Below are positions 44,748-51,914 of a stretch of 64,000 nt of DNA, piece by piece (positions within the stretch are counted from its first letter, which is position 1; each line of letters opens with the position of its first letter). The DNA is from Streptomyces sp. TRM70350. GTDB lineage: Bacteria > Actinomycetota > Actinomycetes > Streptomycetales > Streptomycetaceae. The position numbers and the translations under genes were made by a program. Location of the stretch: the NCBI RefSeq assembly GCF_019219825.1, contig NZ_JAHUXH010000015.1:1-64000 (forward strand). The letters run 5' to 3'. The notes under the pieces are model-generated. The model was not told the origin of the DNA and did no database searches. It was given only the letters and a program-made list of their open reading frames with translations.

Positions 44748-45356
44748 CTACCGGCCCTCCCTCACATCCCGCACAAGCCTCATGAACGCCGCCAGCCCCA
44801 CCTCGAACGCCCGGTCCGCGCGGCCCTCGCCCACCGCCGCGAGCACCCGGGCGAGGCGGGGCGTGCGGGCCCGGTCCGTCAGTTCCCACATCGTCTCCGG
44901 CGCCGCGAGGTCGAGCGCCGAACCCAGCACCAGGTTCTCCAGCGCGATCAGCAGCGGCATCACCTCGGCGTCGGCGAAACCGGCGTCCAGCAGCAGGCCC
45001 ACCGCCCGCTCGTACTGCTCCAGCACCCGAGGCGCCCGCACCGGTGACGTCATCAGCAGCGGGATGGCCCTCGGGTGCGCGGCGAAGGCGGCACGGTAGG
45101 ACCGCGCCCAGGCCTGGAGCGCCTCGTCCCAGGGCGTGAGATCCAGGGTCCCCGGGTCGATCGCCGACGTGACCCGCTCGCGCAGCAGCTCCACGATGCC
45201 GTCCCGGCCGTCCACATGGTGGTACACCGACCCGGTCTGCGCCCCCAGCCGCCGGGCGATCTGCGGCACGCTGAAGTCGCCCTGCTCGTCGATCAGTTGG
45301 AGCGCGGTCGTGGTGATGCGCTCACGATCGAGCAGCGGTGTGCGCGGCCGTCCCAT
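44748..45356 (-). CDS. TetR-family regulator
   Basis: 202 residues. N-terminal HTH ITTTALQLIDEQGDFSVPQI ARRLGAQTGSVYHHVDGRDG is typical TetR; the C-terminal part resembles the TetR_C-type ligand domain of tetracycline-repressor-like proteins. It is divergent from the permease-amidohydrolase gene, so it likely represses it. An inverted repeat AAACC-N5-GGTTT lies in the shared region. Confidence 0.92.
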   Translation of the reverse strand: MGRPRTPLLDRERITTTALQLIDEQGDFSVPQIARRLGAQTGSVYHHVDGRDGIVELLRERVTSAIDPGTLDLTPWDEALQAWARSYRAAFAAHPRAIPLLMTSPVRAPRVLEQYERAVGLLLDAGFADAEVMPLLIALENLVLGSALDLAAPETMWELTDRARTPRLARVLAAVGEGRADRAFEVGLAAFMRLVRDVREGR

Positions 45357-45417
45357 GGTCGGTGTTCTCCCTGAGGTCTTCCCGGATGCCCAACGGCAGG
45401 TTACATTGCGGAAACCG

Positions 45418-45432
45418 AAACCCTTTAGGTTT
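45418..45432. promoter_or_regulatory. Candidate TetR operator
   Basis: AAACCCTTTAGGTTT: arms AAACC and GGTTT separated by five bases, in an AT-rich pocket of the divergent TetR/permease region, with another GAAACC just to the left. Placement and symmetry suggest an operator; no experiment implied. Confidence 0.5.
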
Positions 45433-45450
45433 ACGTCGCTCCGGAGCACA

Positions 45451-45503
45451 CGTCGTCCGGCACGGGCCCGTCGTCCGGCACGGCCCGTCGTCCGGCACGG
45501 GCC
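45451..45503 (+). repeat. 18/17/18-bp tandem repeat in the permease leader
   Basis: Three units beginning CGTCGTCCGGCACGG with lengths 18, 17 and 18, followed by a partial fourth. It lies 120 bases upstream of the permease start. The change in unit length means it is not coding. Confidence 0.7.
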
Positions 45504-45625
45504 CGTCGTCCGTCCGGAACACGTCGCCCATGGTGCGCCGGAACACCCTCCCGCGCCCCCTCCCGGCCACCCGCACCCACCCGTGCCGCCGCCCGAAGAC
45601 CCGCCGCTCGAAGGGCCAGACACGC

Positions 45626-48600
45626 ATGACGACCCCGACCACCCCCGACGCCCCCGCCGAGAGAGCACCGGCCCCCACGGCCACCCTCCGCTCCGGTTCC
45701 CTCGGCACCTCCGACATCGCCTTCTTCGTGGTCTCGGCCGCCGCCCCGCTCACCGTGATGGCAGGTGTCGCCCCGCTGGCGATCCTGCTCGGCGGCACAG
45801 GCGCCCCCGTCGGCTACCTCCTCGCCGGCGTCACCCTCGCCGTCTTCGCCGTCGGCTTCACCACCATGAGCCGGCACGTCCGCGGCGGCGGCGCCTTCTA
45901 CGCCTTCATCACCCGCGGCCTCGGCCGCCGCGTCGGCATCGGCGCCGCCCTGCTCGCCCTGGTCGGCTACAACGGCATGGAGATCGGCGTCTACGGCCTC
46001 CTCGGCACCGCCACCCAGGACACCGCCCACGCCCTCTTCGGCGCCGACCTCCCCTGGCTGCCGGTCTCCCTGGCGGGCCTGCTGCTCATCGGCTACGGCG
46101 GCTACCGCTCCATCCACTTCGGCGCCAAGGTCCTCGGCGTCCTGCTGATCGCCGAGACCGGCATCCTCGTCCTGCTCGCCGCCGGCGTCCTGCTCCAGGG
46201 CGGCGCCCACGGTCTGTCCGCCGCGTCCCTCGCCCCCGGCAACGTCCTCGTCCCCGGCACCGCCGCCGTGCTCGCCTTCGCCTTCGCGGCGTTCACCGGC
46301 TTCGAGTCGACCGTCATCTACCGCCGCGAGGCACGCCACCCCGACCGCACGGTCCCGCGCGCCACCTACCTCGCCGTCGGCTTCCTCGGCGTCTTCTACG
46401 CGTTCACCGTCTGGATCGTCATCCAGGCCTTCGGCGACGAGCAGGTCCTGCGGGCGGCGGGCGAGGACCCGGGCGCGCTGTTCTTCACCGCCATCACCAC
46501 CTACGTCGGCGGCTGGGCGGCGGACCTGATGCACCTCTTCATCGTCACCAGCGTCCTCGCCTCCCTCCTCGCCTTCCACAACGCCATCAACCGCTACGCC
46601 CTCGCCCTCGCCGAAGAAGGCGTCCTGCCGCGCGCGTTGGCCCGCGTCCACCCCCGCCACGGCTCCCCGTACGTGGCGGGCATCGCCCAGACCGTCCTCG
46701 GCGCGCTCGTCGTCCTCGCCTTCTGGGCGGCGGACGCCGACCCGTACGGTCAGCTGCTGCTGTGGGTCAACACGCCCGGCATGATCGGCCTGATGGTGCT
46801 GCAACTGCTCGCCGCGATCGCCATCCCCTGCTACTTCCGCCGCGTCCGCCACCAGGAGGGCGCCCTGCGCACCCTCGTGGCCCCCGTCCTCGCCACCGTC
46901 CTGCTGGCCACGGCGATCGTCCTGGTCGTGACCCACATCGACCACTTCACGGGCGCGTCCCCGACCGTGAACACCCTCCTGGTCGCCGTGGCCCCCGCCG
47001 CCTTCGCCGCCGGCCTCCCGCTCGCGTGGTGGCTGCGCCGCAGGCGCCCCGAGGTGTACGAGGCGTTCGCCGCCGAGCCGGAGGAAGCCGCCGACGGCAC
47101 CCGACCCGCCAAGGAGCCACAGCGTCCACGCCCGCCGAAGAACCCTCCGCACAGCCCTCCGCACAGCCCTCCGCACAGCCCTCCGCATAGCCCTCCGCGA
47201 CAAGGGAGTTCCCGCATGCCCACCGCCGACCTCGTCCTCACCGGCGCCCGGGTCCGCACCCTCGACCCCGCCCGCCCCACGGCCACCGCCGTCGCCGTGC
47301 GCGACGGGGTCGTCACGGCGGTCGGCGACGAGAGCGACGTACCCGACTGGCGCGGTCCGGGCACGGAGGTCGTACCGCTCGACGGTGCCCACCTCGTGCC
47401 CGGCCTGGTGGACGCCCACAGCCACCCGGTGTGGGGCCTGGACATGGCGACCGGTACGGATCTGTCCGCCGTGCGCGACCTGTCCGGCCTGCGCGCCGCG
47501 CTCGCCTCGGCGGCCCGCGTCGACGGCTGGGTGATCGGTTTCGGCCTGGATCACAACGCCTTCGAGGGCCGGACCGTCGACCGCGCCCTGATCGAGGACG
47601 CCCTCGGCGGAGCCCCGGCCTTCCTGCGGCTGTACGACGGCCACTCCGCCCTGGCCAGCGGCGCGGCGCTCGGCGCGGCGGGCGTGAGGGGCCCGCGCGC
47701 CTTCGCGCAGCGCTCGGAGGTCGTCTGCGACGCCACCGGCCGCCCGACCGGGCATCTCGTCGAGCACGCGGCGATGGACCTGGTGACGTCGGTGATGCCC
47801 CGCCCGACGTACGCCGAGCGCCGCGCCCGCCTGGTGGAGCTGCTCTCGGCGATGGCGGCGACCGGCCTGACCGGCGCCCATGTGATGGACGGCGGGGACC
47901 TGGACCTCGTCGAATCGGTGGCCCGCGAGACCGTCCTGCCGGTGCGGCTGCGGTTCGCGCCCTGGTGCATGCCCGGCGCGGCCAAGGAGGACCTGGACGA
48001 GCTGATCGACGTACAGGGGCGGGGCGGGCGGCACTGGCTGGTCGGCGGGGTGAAGTTCTTCATGGACGGCACCGTCGAGGGCGGCACCGCCTGGCTGGAG
48101 CACCCGGACTGCCACGGCCGGGGCACGGAGGCGTTCTGGCCGGACCCCGAGGCGTACGCCGCCGCCGTACGGCATCTGCACGCGGCCGGTGTCCGCACCG
48201 CCACGCACGCCATCGGCGACGCGGCGGTGCGCCACGTCCTCGACGTGGTGGCCGCCCTGGGGCCCGGCGCCCGCGGGGCACACCGCGTCGAGCACATCGA
48301 GACGGCACCGGACGACCTGCTGCCGCGCTTCGCCGCACTGGGCGTGACGGCGTCCATGCAACCGCCCCACACCGCCTACACCCGCCCCGACGGCACCGAC
48401 GAGTGGTCCCGCCGCCTGGGCGCCGACCGTGCCGCGCAGGCCTGGCGGTTGCGTGACCTGCGGGACGCGGGCGCGACGGTCGCCCTCGGCTCGGACTGGC
48501 CGATCGCCCACTACGACGCCCGGGCCGTGCTGGCCACGGCCCGCAACCCCAAGGGCGTGGCCTCGCACCGCGCGGGCCTCACCGGCCTGGAGGCTCTGGA

Positions 48601-48784
48601 GGGCTGCACGACCCACGCGGCGTACGCCGCCGGTGAGTCCGGCACGGCGGGCCGGATCACCCCCGGCTTCCGCGCCGACCTCACGGCCCTCGCCGTGGAC
48701 CCGGTCGCGGCCCCGGCCGACGAACTGGCTCAGGCGCCGGTGTGCCTCACGGTGACCGGCGGGCACGTGGTCCACCGGGCGTGA
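45626..48784 (+). CDS. APC-type permease in frame with an amidohydrolase (possible fusion)
   Basis: One open reading of 1,052 codons. Residues about 25-500 are an amino acid-polyamine-organocation permease with 12 or so helices (GSLGTSDIAFFVVSAAAPLT; LALVGYNGMEIGVYGLLG; AFTGFESTVIYRREARHPDR). The linker NPPHSPPHSPPHSPPHSPPR derives from 12-bp tandem repeats (47144-47199), and no stop intervenes before the amidohydrolase MPTADLVLTGARVRTLDPAR. An ATG with AAGGGAG at 47216 also allows the second enzyme to be made alone. The permease by itself has no stop codon in its frame. ATG 45626 follows AAGGG. Confidence 0.8.
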   Translation: MTTPTTPDAPAERAPAPTATLRSGSLGTSDIAFFVVSAAAPLTVMAGVAPLAILLGGTGAPVGYLLAGVTLAVFAVGFTTMSRHVRGGGAFYAFITRGLGRRVGIGAALLALVGYNGMEIGVYGLLGTATQDTAHALFGADLPWLPVSLAGLLLIGYGGYRSIHFGAKVLGVLLIAETGILVLLAAGVLLQGGAHGLSAASLAPGNVLVPGTAAVLAFAFAAFTGFESTVIYRREARHPDRTVPRATYLAVGFLGVFYAFTVWIVIQAFGDEQVLRAAGEDPGALFFTAITTYVGGWAADLMHLFIVTSVLASLLAFHNAINRYALALAEEGVLPRALARVHPRHGSPYVAGIAQTVLGALVVLAFWAADADPYGQLLLWVNTPGMIGLMVLQLLAAIAIPCYFRRVRHQEGALRTLVAPVLATVLLATAIVLVVTHIDHFTGASPTVNTLLVAVAPAAFAAGLPLAWWLRRRRPEVYEAFAAEPEEAADGTRPAKEPQRPRPPKNPPHSPPHSPPHSPPHSPPRQGSSRMPTADLVLTGARVRTLDPARPTATAVAVRDGVVTAVGDESDVPDWRGPGTEVVPLDGAHLVPGLVDAHSHPVWGLDMATGTDLSAVRDLSGLRAALASAARVDGWVIGFGLDHNAFEGRTVDRALIEDALGGAPAFLRLYDGHSALASGAALGAAGVRGPRAFAQRSEVVCDATGRPTGHLVEHAAMDLVTSVMPRPTYAERRARLVELLSAMAATGLTGAHVMDGGDLDLVESVARETVLPVRLRFAPWCMPGAAKEDLDELIDVQGRGGRHWLVGGVKFFMDGTVEGGTAWLEHPDCHGRGTEAFWPDPEAYAAAVRHLHAAGVRTATHAIGDAAVRHVLDVVAALGPGARGAHRVEHIETAPDDLLPRFAALGVTASMQPPHTAYTRPDGTDEWSRRLGADRAAQAWRLRDLRDAGATVALGSDWPIAHYDARAVLATARNPKGVASHRAGLTGLEALEGCTTHAAYAAGESGTAGRITPGFRADLTALAVDPVAAPADELAQAPVCLTVTGGHVVHRA
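47144..47199 (+). repeat. 12-bp tandem repeat in the fusion linker
   Basis: CCTCCGCACAGC repeats at 47144, 47156, 47168 and 47180 (fourth copy CCTCCGCATAGC) plus a partial copy. In the reading used it encodes Pro-Pro-His-Ser; in the next frame it gives Gln/Pro/Ser/Ala and a TAG at 47188-47190. Slippage in this array could join or separate the two reading frames. Confidence 0.85.
47216..48784 (+). CDS. YtcJ-like amidohydrolase (internal start)
   Basis: 522 residues from ATG 47216, supported by AAGGGAG at 47202-47208. Amidohydro_3 features: metal His pair in LVPGLVDAHSHPVWG, KFFMDGTVEGGTAWLEH, ATHAIGDAAVRHVLD and the Asp in GSDWPIAHYD. These enzymes hydrolyse exocyclic amides or formamides; the substrate is unknown. 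A transporter fused or coupled to it suggests uptake and cleavage of the same compound. This entry is the alternative, separate product of the same reading frame as the entry from 45626. Confidence 0.85.
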   Translation: MPTADLVLTGARVRTLDPARPTATAVAVRDGVVTAVGDESDVPDWRGPGTEVVPLDGAHLVPGLVDAHSHPVWGLDMATGTDLSAVRDLSGLRAALASAARVDGWVIGFGLDHNAFEGRTVDRALIEDALGGAPAFLRLYDGHSALASGAALGAAGVRGPRAFAQRSEVVCDATGRPTGHLVEHAAMDLVTSVMPRPTYAERRARLVELLSAMAATGLTGAHVMDGGDLDLVESVARETVLPVRLRFAPWCMPGAAKEDLDELIDVQGRGGRHWLVGGVKFFMDGTVEGGTAWLEHPDCHGRGTEAFWPDPEAYAAAVRHLHAAGVRTATHAIGDAAVRHVLDVVAALGPGARGAHRVEHIETAPDDLLPRFAALGVTASMQPPHTAYTRPDGTDEWSRRLGADRAAQAWRLRDLRDAGATVALGSDWPIAHYDARAVLATARNPKGVASHRAGLTGLEALEGCTTHAAYAAGESGTAGRITPGFRADLTALAVDPVAAPADELAQAPVCLTVTGGHVVHRA

Positions 48785-48793
48785 GCGACCGGC

Positions 48794-48817
48794 GTTTGGG
48801 ACGCGCGTATCGGGCCA
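48794..48817 (+). promoter_or_regulatory. Possible SigB-type promoter of csbD
   Basis: GTTT, 14 bases, GGGCCA, 47 bases before the csbD-family start. The first hexamer fits the SigB-type consensus; the second is only partly right (GGGTAC expected). CsbD is a known SigB-regulon protein in Bacillus, which fits. Confidence 0.35.
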
Positions 48818-48863
48818 CACGGAGAGTGACAGCGAACGCCCCCGATGGCTGGAGTGAACGATC

Positions 48864-49037
48864 GTGGCGCGAGAGAAGAAGGCCAAGGCCAAGATGGACC
48901 AGGCCAAGGGCAAGGCCAAGGAGGCGGCCGGCCGCGCGGTCGGCAACGAGCGGATGTCCGCCGAGGGCAAGATGGAACAGTCCAAGGGCGACGCCCGCCA
49001 GGCGAAGGAGAAGACCAAGGACACGTTCAAACACTGA
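48864..49037 (+). CDS. CsbD-family stress protein
   Basis: 57 residues: a GTG start then VAREKKAKAKMDQAKGKAKE AAGRAVGNERMSAEGKMEQS to TFKH. The helical Lys/Ala-rich pattern with GKAKEAAG and a second half GKMEQSKGDARQAKE is the CsbD fold of general-stress proteins whose molecular role is unknown. It is followed by a terminator hairpin. Confidence 0.88.
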   Translation: MAREKKAKAKMDQAKGKAKEAAGRAVGNERMSAEGKMEQSKGDARQAKEKTKDTFKH

Positions 49038-49070
49038 CCGGTGCGGCAAGCACTGACGGTGCAGTACGAC

Positions 49071-49103
49071 GAGCGGGTTCCCGTGGGTGCGGGAAACCCG
49101 CTC
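49071..49103. terminator. Hairpin between csbD and the M15 peptidase gene
   Basis: Arms GAGCGGGTTCCCG (49071-49083) and CGGGAAACCCGCTC (49090-49103) pair with one bulge, between convergent genes. Confidence 0.75.
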
Positions 49104-49124
49104 GCCCTCTGTCCGTGCGGCGGC

Positions 49125-49862
49125 TCAGATCCCGCAGGAGGACGCGGACCAGAACCGGCTGTCGCGGTGGTCGAGGTGCGTGTGGTCGTTGTGACCGGGG
49201 TAGCCCGGGCCGAGGATGCCCCGGAAACCGTGGTAGCGGGCCTGCTTGGCCAGCGTGCACAGGGAGTGCGGGCCGGCCCCGAGGTCGGCGGCGTCCCCGT
49301 ACAGGTGGCGGCTGTTACTGGCGCCGCCCACCGCGTTGTTGCAGGCGTAGGAGCGGAATCCGCTGGTCACCGTGATGGGCCGGTCGCCGAGCGCGTGCCG
49401 CATGGCTTCCAGCTTCCACATGGTGCGCAGCGCGTTCGCCTTGGCCGTCGAGGCGCTGACCGCACCGCCGGACCAGGTGGTGTTGCAGTCGTTCAGCTCG
49501 CTGTACGAGAAGTGGATCGGTGTGCAGTCGTCGTCCTGCAGGGCGTAGAGCTTGTTGAAGGTGTTCGGTCCGGCGACGCCGTCGGCGGTCAGGCCGTACG
49601 CCGACTGGAAGCGCTTGAGGGCGGCCTCGGTGGCCGGTCCGAAGGCGCCGTCGACGGCCAGTACGGCGCCGTAGCCGGGGTAGCCGCCGAGGCGGATCTG
49701 CAGCTGGGTGACGTCGGCTCCCGAGGAGCCGCGGGAGAGGGTGCGGTTCCAGGTGTAGCAGCCGTCCGCGTGTGCGGTGCCTGCGGTGGCGAGGGTGCCC
49801 GCCCAGGCGCCAGCCATGACCATGACAAAAGCGACGAGAAGTCGAACGGTCCGTCCGAACAT
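49125..49862 (-). CDS. Secreted M15-type peptidase with peptidoglycan-binding domain
   Basis: 245 residues. Signal peptide to about residue 32 (LLVAFVMVMAGAWAGTLATA ... HADG). A peptidoglycan-binding domain SGADVTQLQIRLGGYPGYGA and DGAFGPATEAALKRFQSAYG, then a D-Ala-D-Ala carboxypeptidase domain with the zinc motif SRHLYGDAADLG and HNDHTHLDH. It remodels peptidoglycan outside the membrane. Several Cys pairs suggest disulfides. Confidence 0.9.
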   Translation of the reverse strand: MFGRTVRLLVAFVMVMAGAWAGTLATAGTAHADGCYTWNRTLSRGSSGADVTQLQIRLGGYPGYGAVLAVDGAFGPATEAALKRFQSAYGLTADGVAGPNTFNKLYALQDDDCTPIHFSYSELNDCNTTWSGGAVSASTAKANALRTMWKLEAMRHALGDRPITVTSGFRSYACNNAVGGASNSRHLYGDAADLGAGPHSLCTLAKQARYHGFRGILGPGYPGHNDHTHLDHRDSRFWSASSCGI

Positions 49863-50026
49863 GTGATCTCCATGCGGGGGAGACGTGGGTGTTGCCGAGC
49901 GTGCAGGGGTGTGTGACGCGCGTCAACGATGAGGCATGCCCCTGCGGGCGCGCAAGGGCGGGACCGCGCGTTGCCCGGACGGTCACCGCCCCGTGCCGCG
50001 CTCTTCACCACGGCGCACCCGGCAGG

Positions 50027-50953
50027 TCAGGAGAACAGCAGCCGCCAGGTCAGCGGGCCGGGGTAACCGTCCGCGTCACCGCGCAGCTCCGTGCGGGACT
50101 TCTGGAAGTCGCGCACGTTCAGCCGGTCCGCCTCGCCCCACGTCCGGCTGGGACCGACCCGGTAGTGGTCACCGAAGCCCCGCTTCACCAACTGCCTGCC
50201 GAGCTGGAGGACGTACGCGTTCGACGCCCCGTCCCGGAAGTGCTTGCGGCCCGGGAACGCGGGAATCCTCGGCTTGCTCGGCGTCGGCGGCTTGGTGTCC
50301 CCGGTGTCGTCGTCCCCCACGTCGAGGTCGGCCCTGGCGTACTTGAGGATCCGGGCGAAGTCGATCGCACCCGGGTCGCCGTGCGAGTTCTCCGGCACGT
50401 GCATGTGCCCGCACACGCCCCTGAAGTCCGACCACCTGGCCCCCGACATCCGCTGCCCGGCGCCGTTGGCGTACGACGACGGATACGCCGGCCACTGCTT
50501 CGGCCCCGACAGCGGCAGGCCGTGCTCCTCGTGCATCCATGCCAGGAACCGGGCGACGCCGCGCAGCGCCCAGTCCGGCGCGTCCGGCCAGTAGAGGTGG
50601 CTCTGCCCGGCGCTCTGCCACTTCGCGTGCGTCTTGGGGTCGCAGGTGCCGACCAGCTCGACCTGGCACACGTTGAGGGTGTTGGTCTCGACGCCGCCCC
50701 TCAGGTTCTGCAGGGCCCTGGAGGAGGTCTCGATGTCGAAGTGCTGGTACCACTTCAGCTTCTTCGCCGCCAGGTCCGGCACCGCCGTCAGGTTGGGCGC
50801 CGAGGAACCCCCGCCGTAGCCGGGCAGGGAACGGCCCTCGGTGGTGTGCAGCACGACGACGTTGACCTCCATCGCCGTCCCGCCGAAGTCGTCCTGGTAC
50901 CAGTTGGCCCGGCTCGCGCCCGGGAACCGCTGGGGTCCTGTCTTCTTGCTCAA
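50027..50953 (-). CDS. Amidase-like peptidoglycan hydrolase with C-terminal binding domain
   Basis: 308 residues. An amidase_2-like core: VNVVVLHTTEGRSLPGYGGG, LNVCQVELVG and VCGHMHVPENSHGDPGAIDF, with His/Asp zinc ligands. A Pro/Thr linker leads to a peptidoglycan-binding-like segment YVLQLGRQLVKRGFGDHYRV GPSRTWGEADRLNVRDFQKS. No signal peptide is seen, so export is unclear. TTG 50953 follows GGGGGAAAA. Confidence 0.78.
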   Translation of the reverse strand: MSKKTGPQRFPGASRANWYQDDFGGTAMEVNVVVLHTTEGRSLPGYGGGSSAPNLTAVPDLAAKKLKWYQHFDIETSSRALQNLRGGVETNTLNVCQVELVGTCDPKTHAKWQSAGQSHLYWPDAPDWALRGVARFLAWMHEEHGLPLSGPKQWPAYPSSYANGAGQRMSGARWSDFRGVCGHMHVPENSHGDPGAIDFARILKYARADLDVGDDDTGDTKPPTPSKPRIPAFPGRKHFRDGASNAYVLQLGRQLVKRGFGDHYRVGPSRTWGEADRLNVRDFQKSRTELRGDADGYPGPLTWRLLFS

Positions 50954-51203
50954 CTCGTTTTCCCCCGTGGAAGTTGACTACTGATCAGGAACATTGGTCG
51001 CTGATCGGAACGAGGAACGCGCGCGAACGGTTCCGCCCTCTTTCCGACGATCCCGGCGCTCGACCTTTGATACGAACGTTTTCAGCCAAACTCACAGCGT
51101 GACTAGGCGGGCACGTCCCGTGCGGATAGCGTGAGCCCGCCGCGTCGCCACACCGGGGGCACAGGGCCCCGCAGGGACTTGCGCGCGGCGGAGGATTACC
51201 CCC
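50954..51203. promoter_or_regulatory. Promoter region of the cyclodipeptide synthase operon
   Basis: About 250 AT-richer bases between divergent genes. Repeated CTGATCAGGAAC/CTGATCGGAAC phrases (about 50981-51012) and a GAACGTTTTC half-palindrome near 51074 could be regulatory. GGAGGA at 51190-51195 is the ribosome site of the TTG start at 51204. Confidence 0.45.
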
Positions 51204-51914
51204 TTGACCACAGCATCCGTGCTGATGGCCGACGTCTTCCAGGTTCAGCCCTACACGTCCCACTGCGAGGTGATCTACGCCGAGGGCGCACACGCCGTCA
51301 TCGGCGTGTCGCCGGGCAACAGTTACTTTTCCGCCCGGCGTCTGCACGACCTCGCCCGCTGGGGGCTGGACCACTTCGAGAAGGCCGACTTCGTCTACAC
51401 CGACCTGTACCTGGCCGAGATGTACGAGGCGTCCGGCTACGCCCCCGACGACGCCCGCAGAAAGGCGGTGAAGAACCTCAGGGGCGTCCGCGCGAAAGTC
51501 CGCGACGCGGTCACCGCCGCCGACCCGGAGGGGGCGCGGCTGCGCTGGCGGCCCATGTCCGACTTCCGGACCAATCCGTCGTACCAGGAGATCCACCGGC
51601 ATCTGCAGCGCCGGCTGGTCACCGACGACGACTTCCGCGCCGTGTGCGAGACCCTCGTGAGCCGGTTCCTGACCGCCCGCGGGGAAGCGGCGAGTGAGCG
51701 GCAGCGAGCGGTCTGCCTGGAGTACGTGTGCGCCGAGGCCCCGCTGTTCCTCGACACCCCCGCGATCCTCGGCGTGCCGTCCTCGCTCAACTGTTACCAC
51801 CAGCTCCTGCCGATGGCGGAACTGCTCTACTCGCGCGGCGCCGGGCTGCGCGCCTCCCGCAACCAGGGCCACGCCGTCGTCACCCCCGCCGCCCCCGAAG
51901 GAGCCGCCGCATGA
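51204..51914 (+). CDS. Cyclodipeptide synthase (NYH type)
   Basis: 236 residues. The enzyme uses two aminoacyl-tRNAs to make a diketopiperazine in the cytosol. GVSPGNSYFS carries the nucleophile Ser36 and Asn39; the helical region YVCAEAPLFLDTP gives Tyr174 and Glu178; NCYHQLLP gives Tyr198 and His199. These match AlbC Ser37, Asn40, Tyr178, Glu182, Tyr202 and His203, placing it in the NYH subfamily. The TTG at 51204 has GGAGGA upstream. It overlaps the next P450 gene by 4 bp (ATGA). The product is probably a Trp- or Tyr-containing dipeptide, but the amino acids cannot be read from sequence. Confidence 0.95.
   Translation: MTTASVLMADVFQVQPYTSHCEVIYAEGAHAVIGVSPGNSYFSARRLHDLARWGLDHFEKADFVYTDLYLAEMYEASGYAPDDARRKAVKNLRGVRAKVRDAVTAADPEGARLRWRPMSDFRTNPSYQEIHRHLQRRLVTDDDFRAVCETLVSRFLTARGEAASERQRAVCLEYVCAEAPLFLDTPAILGVPSSLNCYHQLLPMAELLYSRGAGLRASRNQGHAVVTPAAPEGAAA

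Noticed and set aside
47144..47199. Possible CRISPR-like array
   Set aside because: The units are contiguous 12-bp copies without spacers, inside a coding linker.
45431..49030. Very long open frame on the minus strand opposite the permease-amidohydrolase gene
   Set aside because: It is antisense to a gene with strong family motifs; the composition (Val/Gly/Asp/Glu/Arg-rich) is what GC-rich antisense frames give.
50027..50953. Prophage endolysin as sign of an integrated phage
   Set aside because: The neighbours are ordinary chromosomal genes; no phage structural or integrase gene is present, so a single amidase-like gene is not enough.
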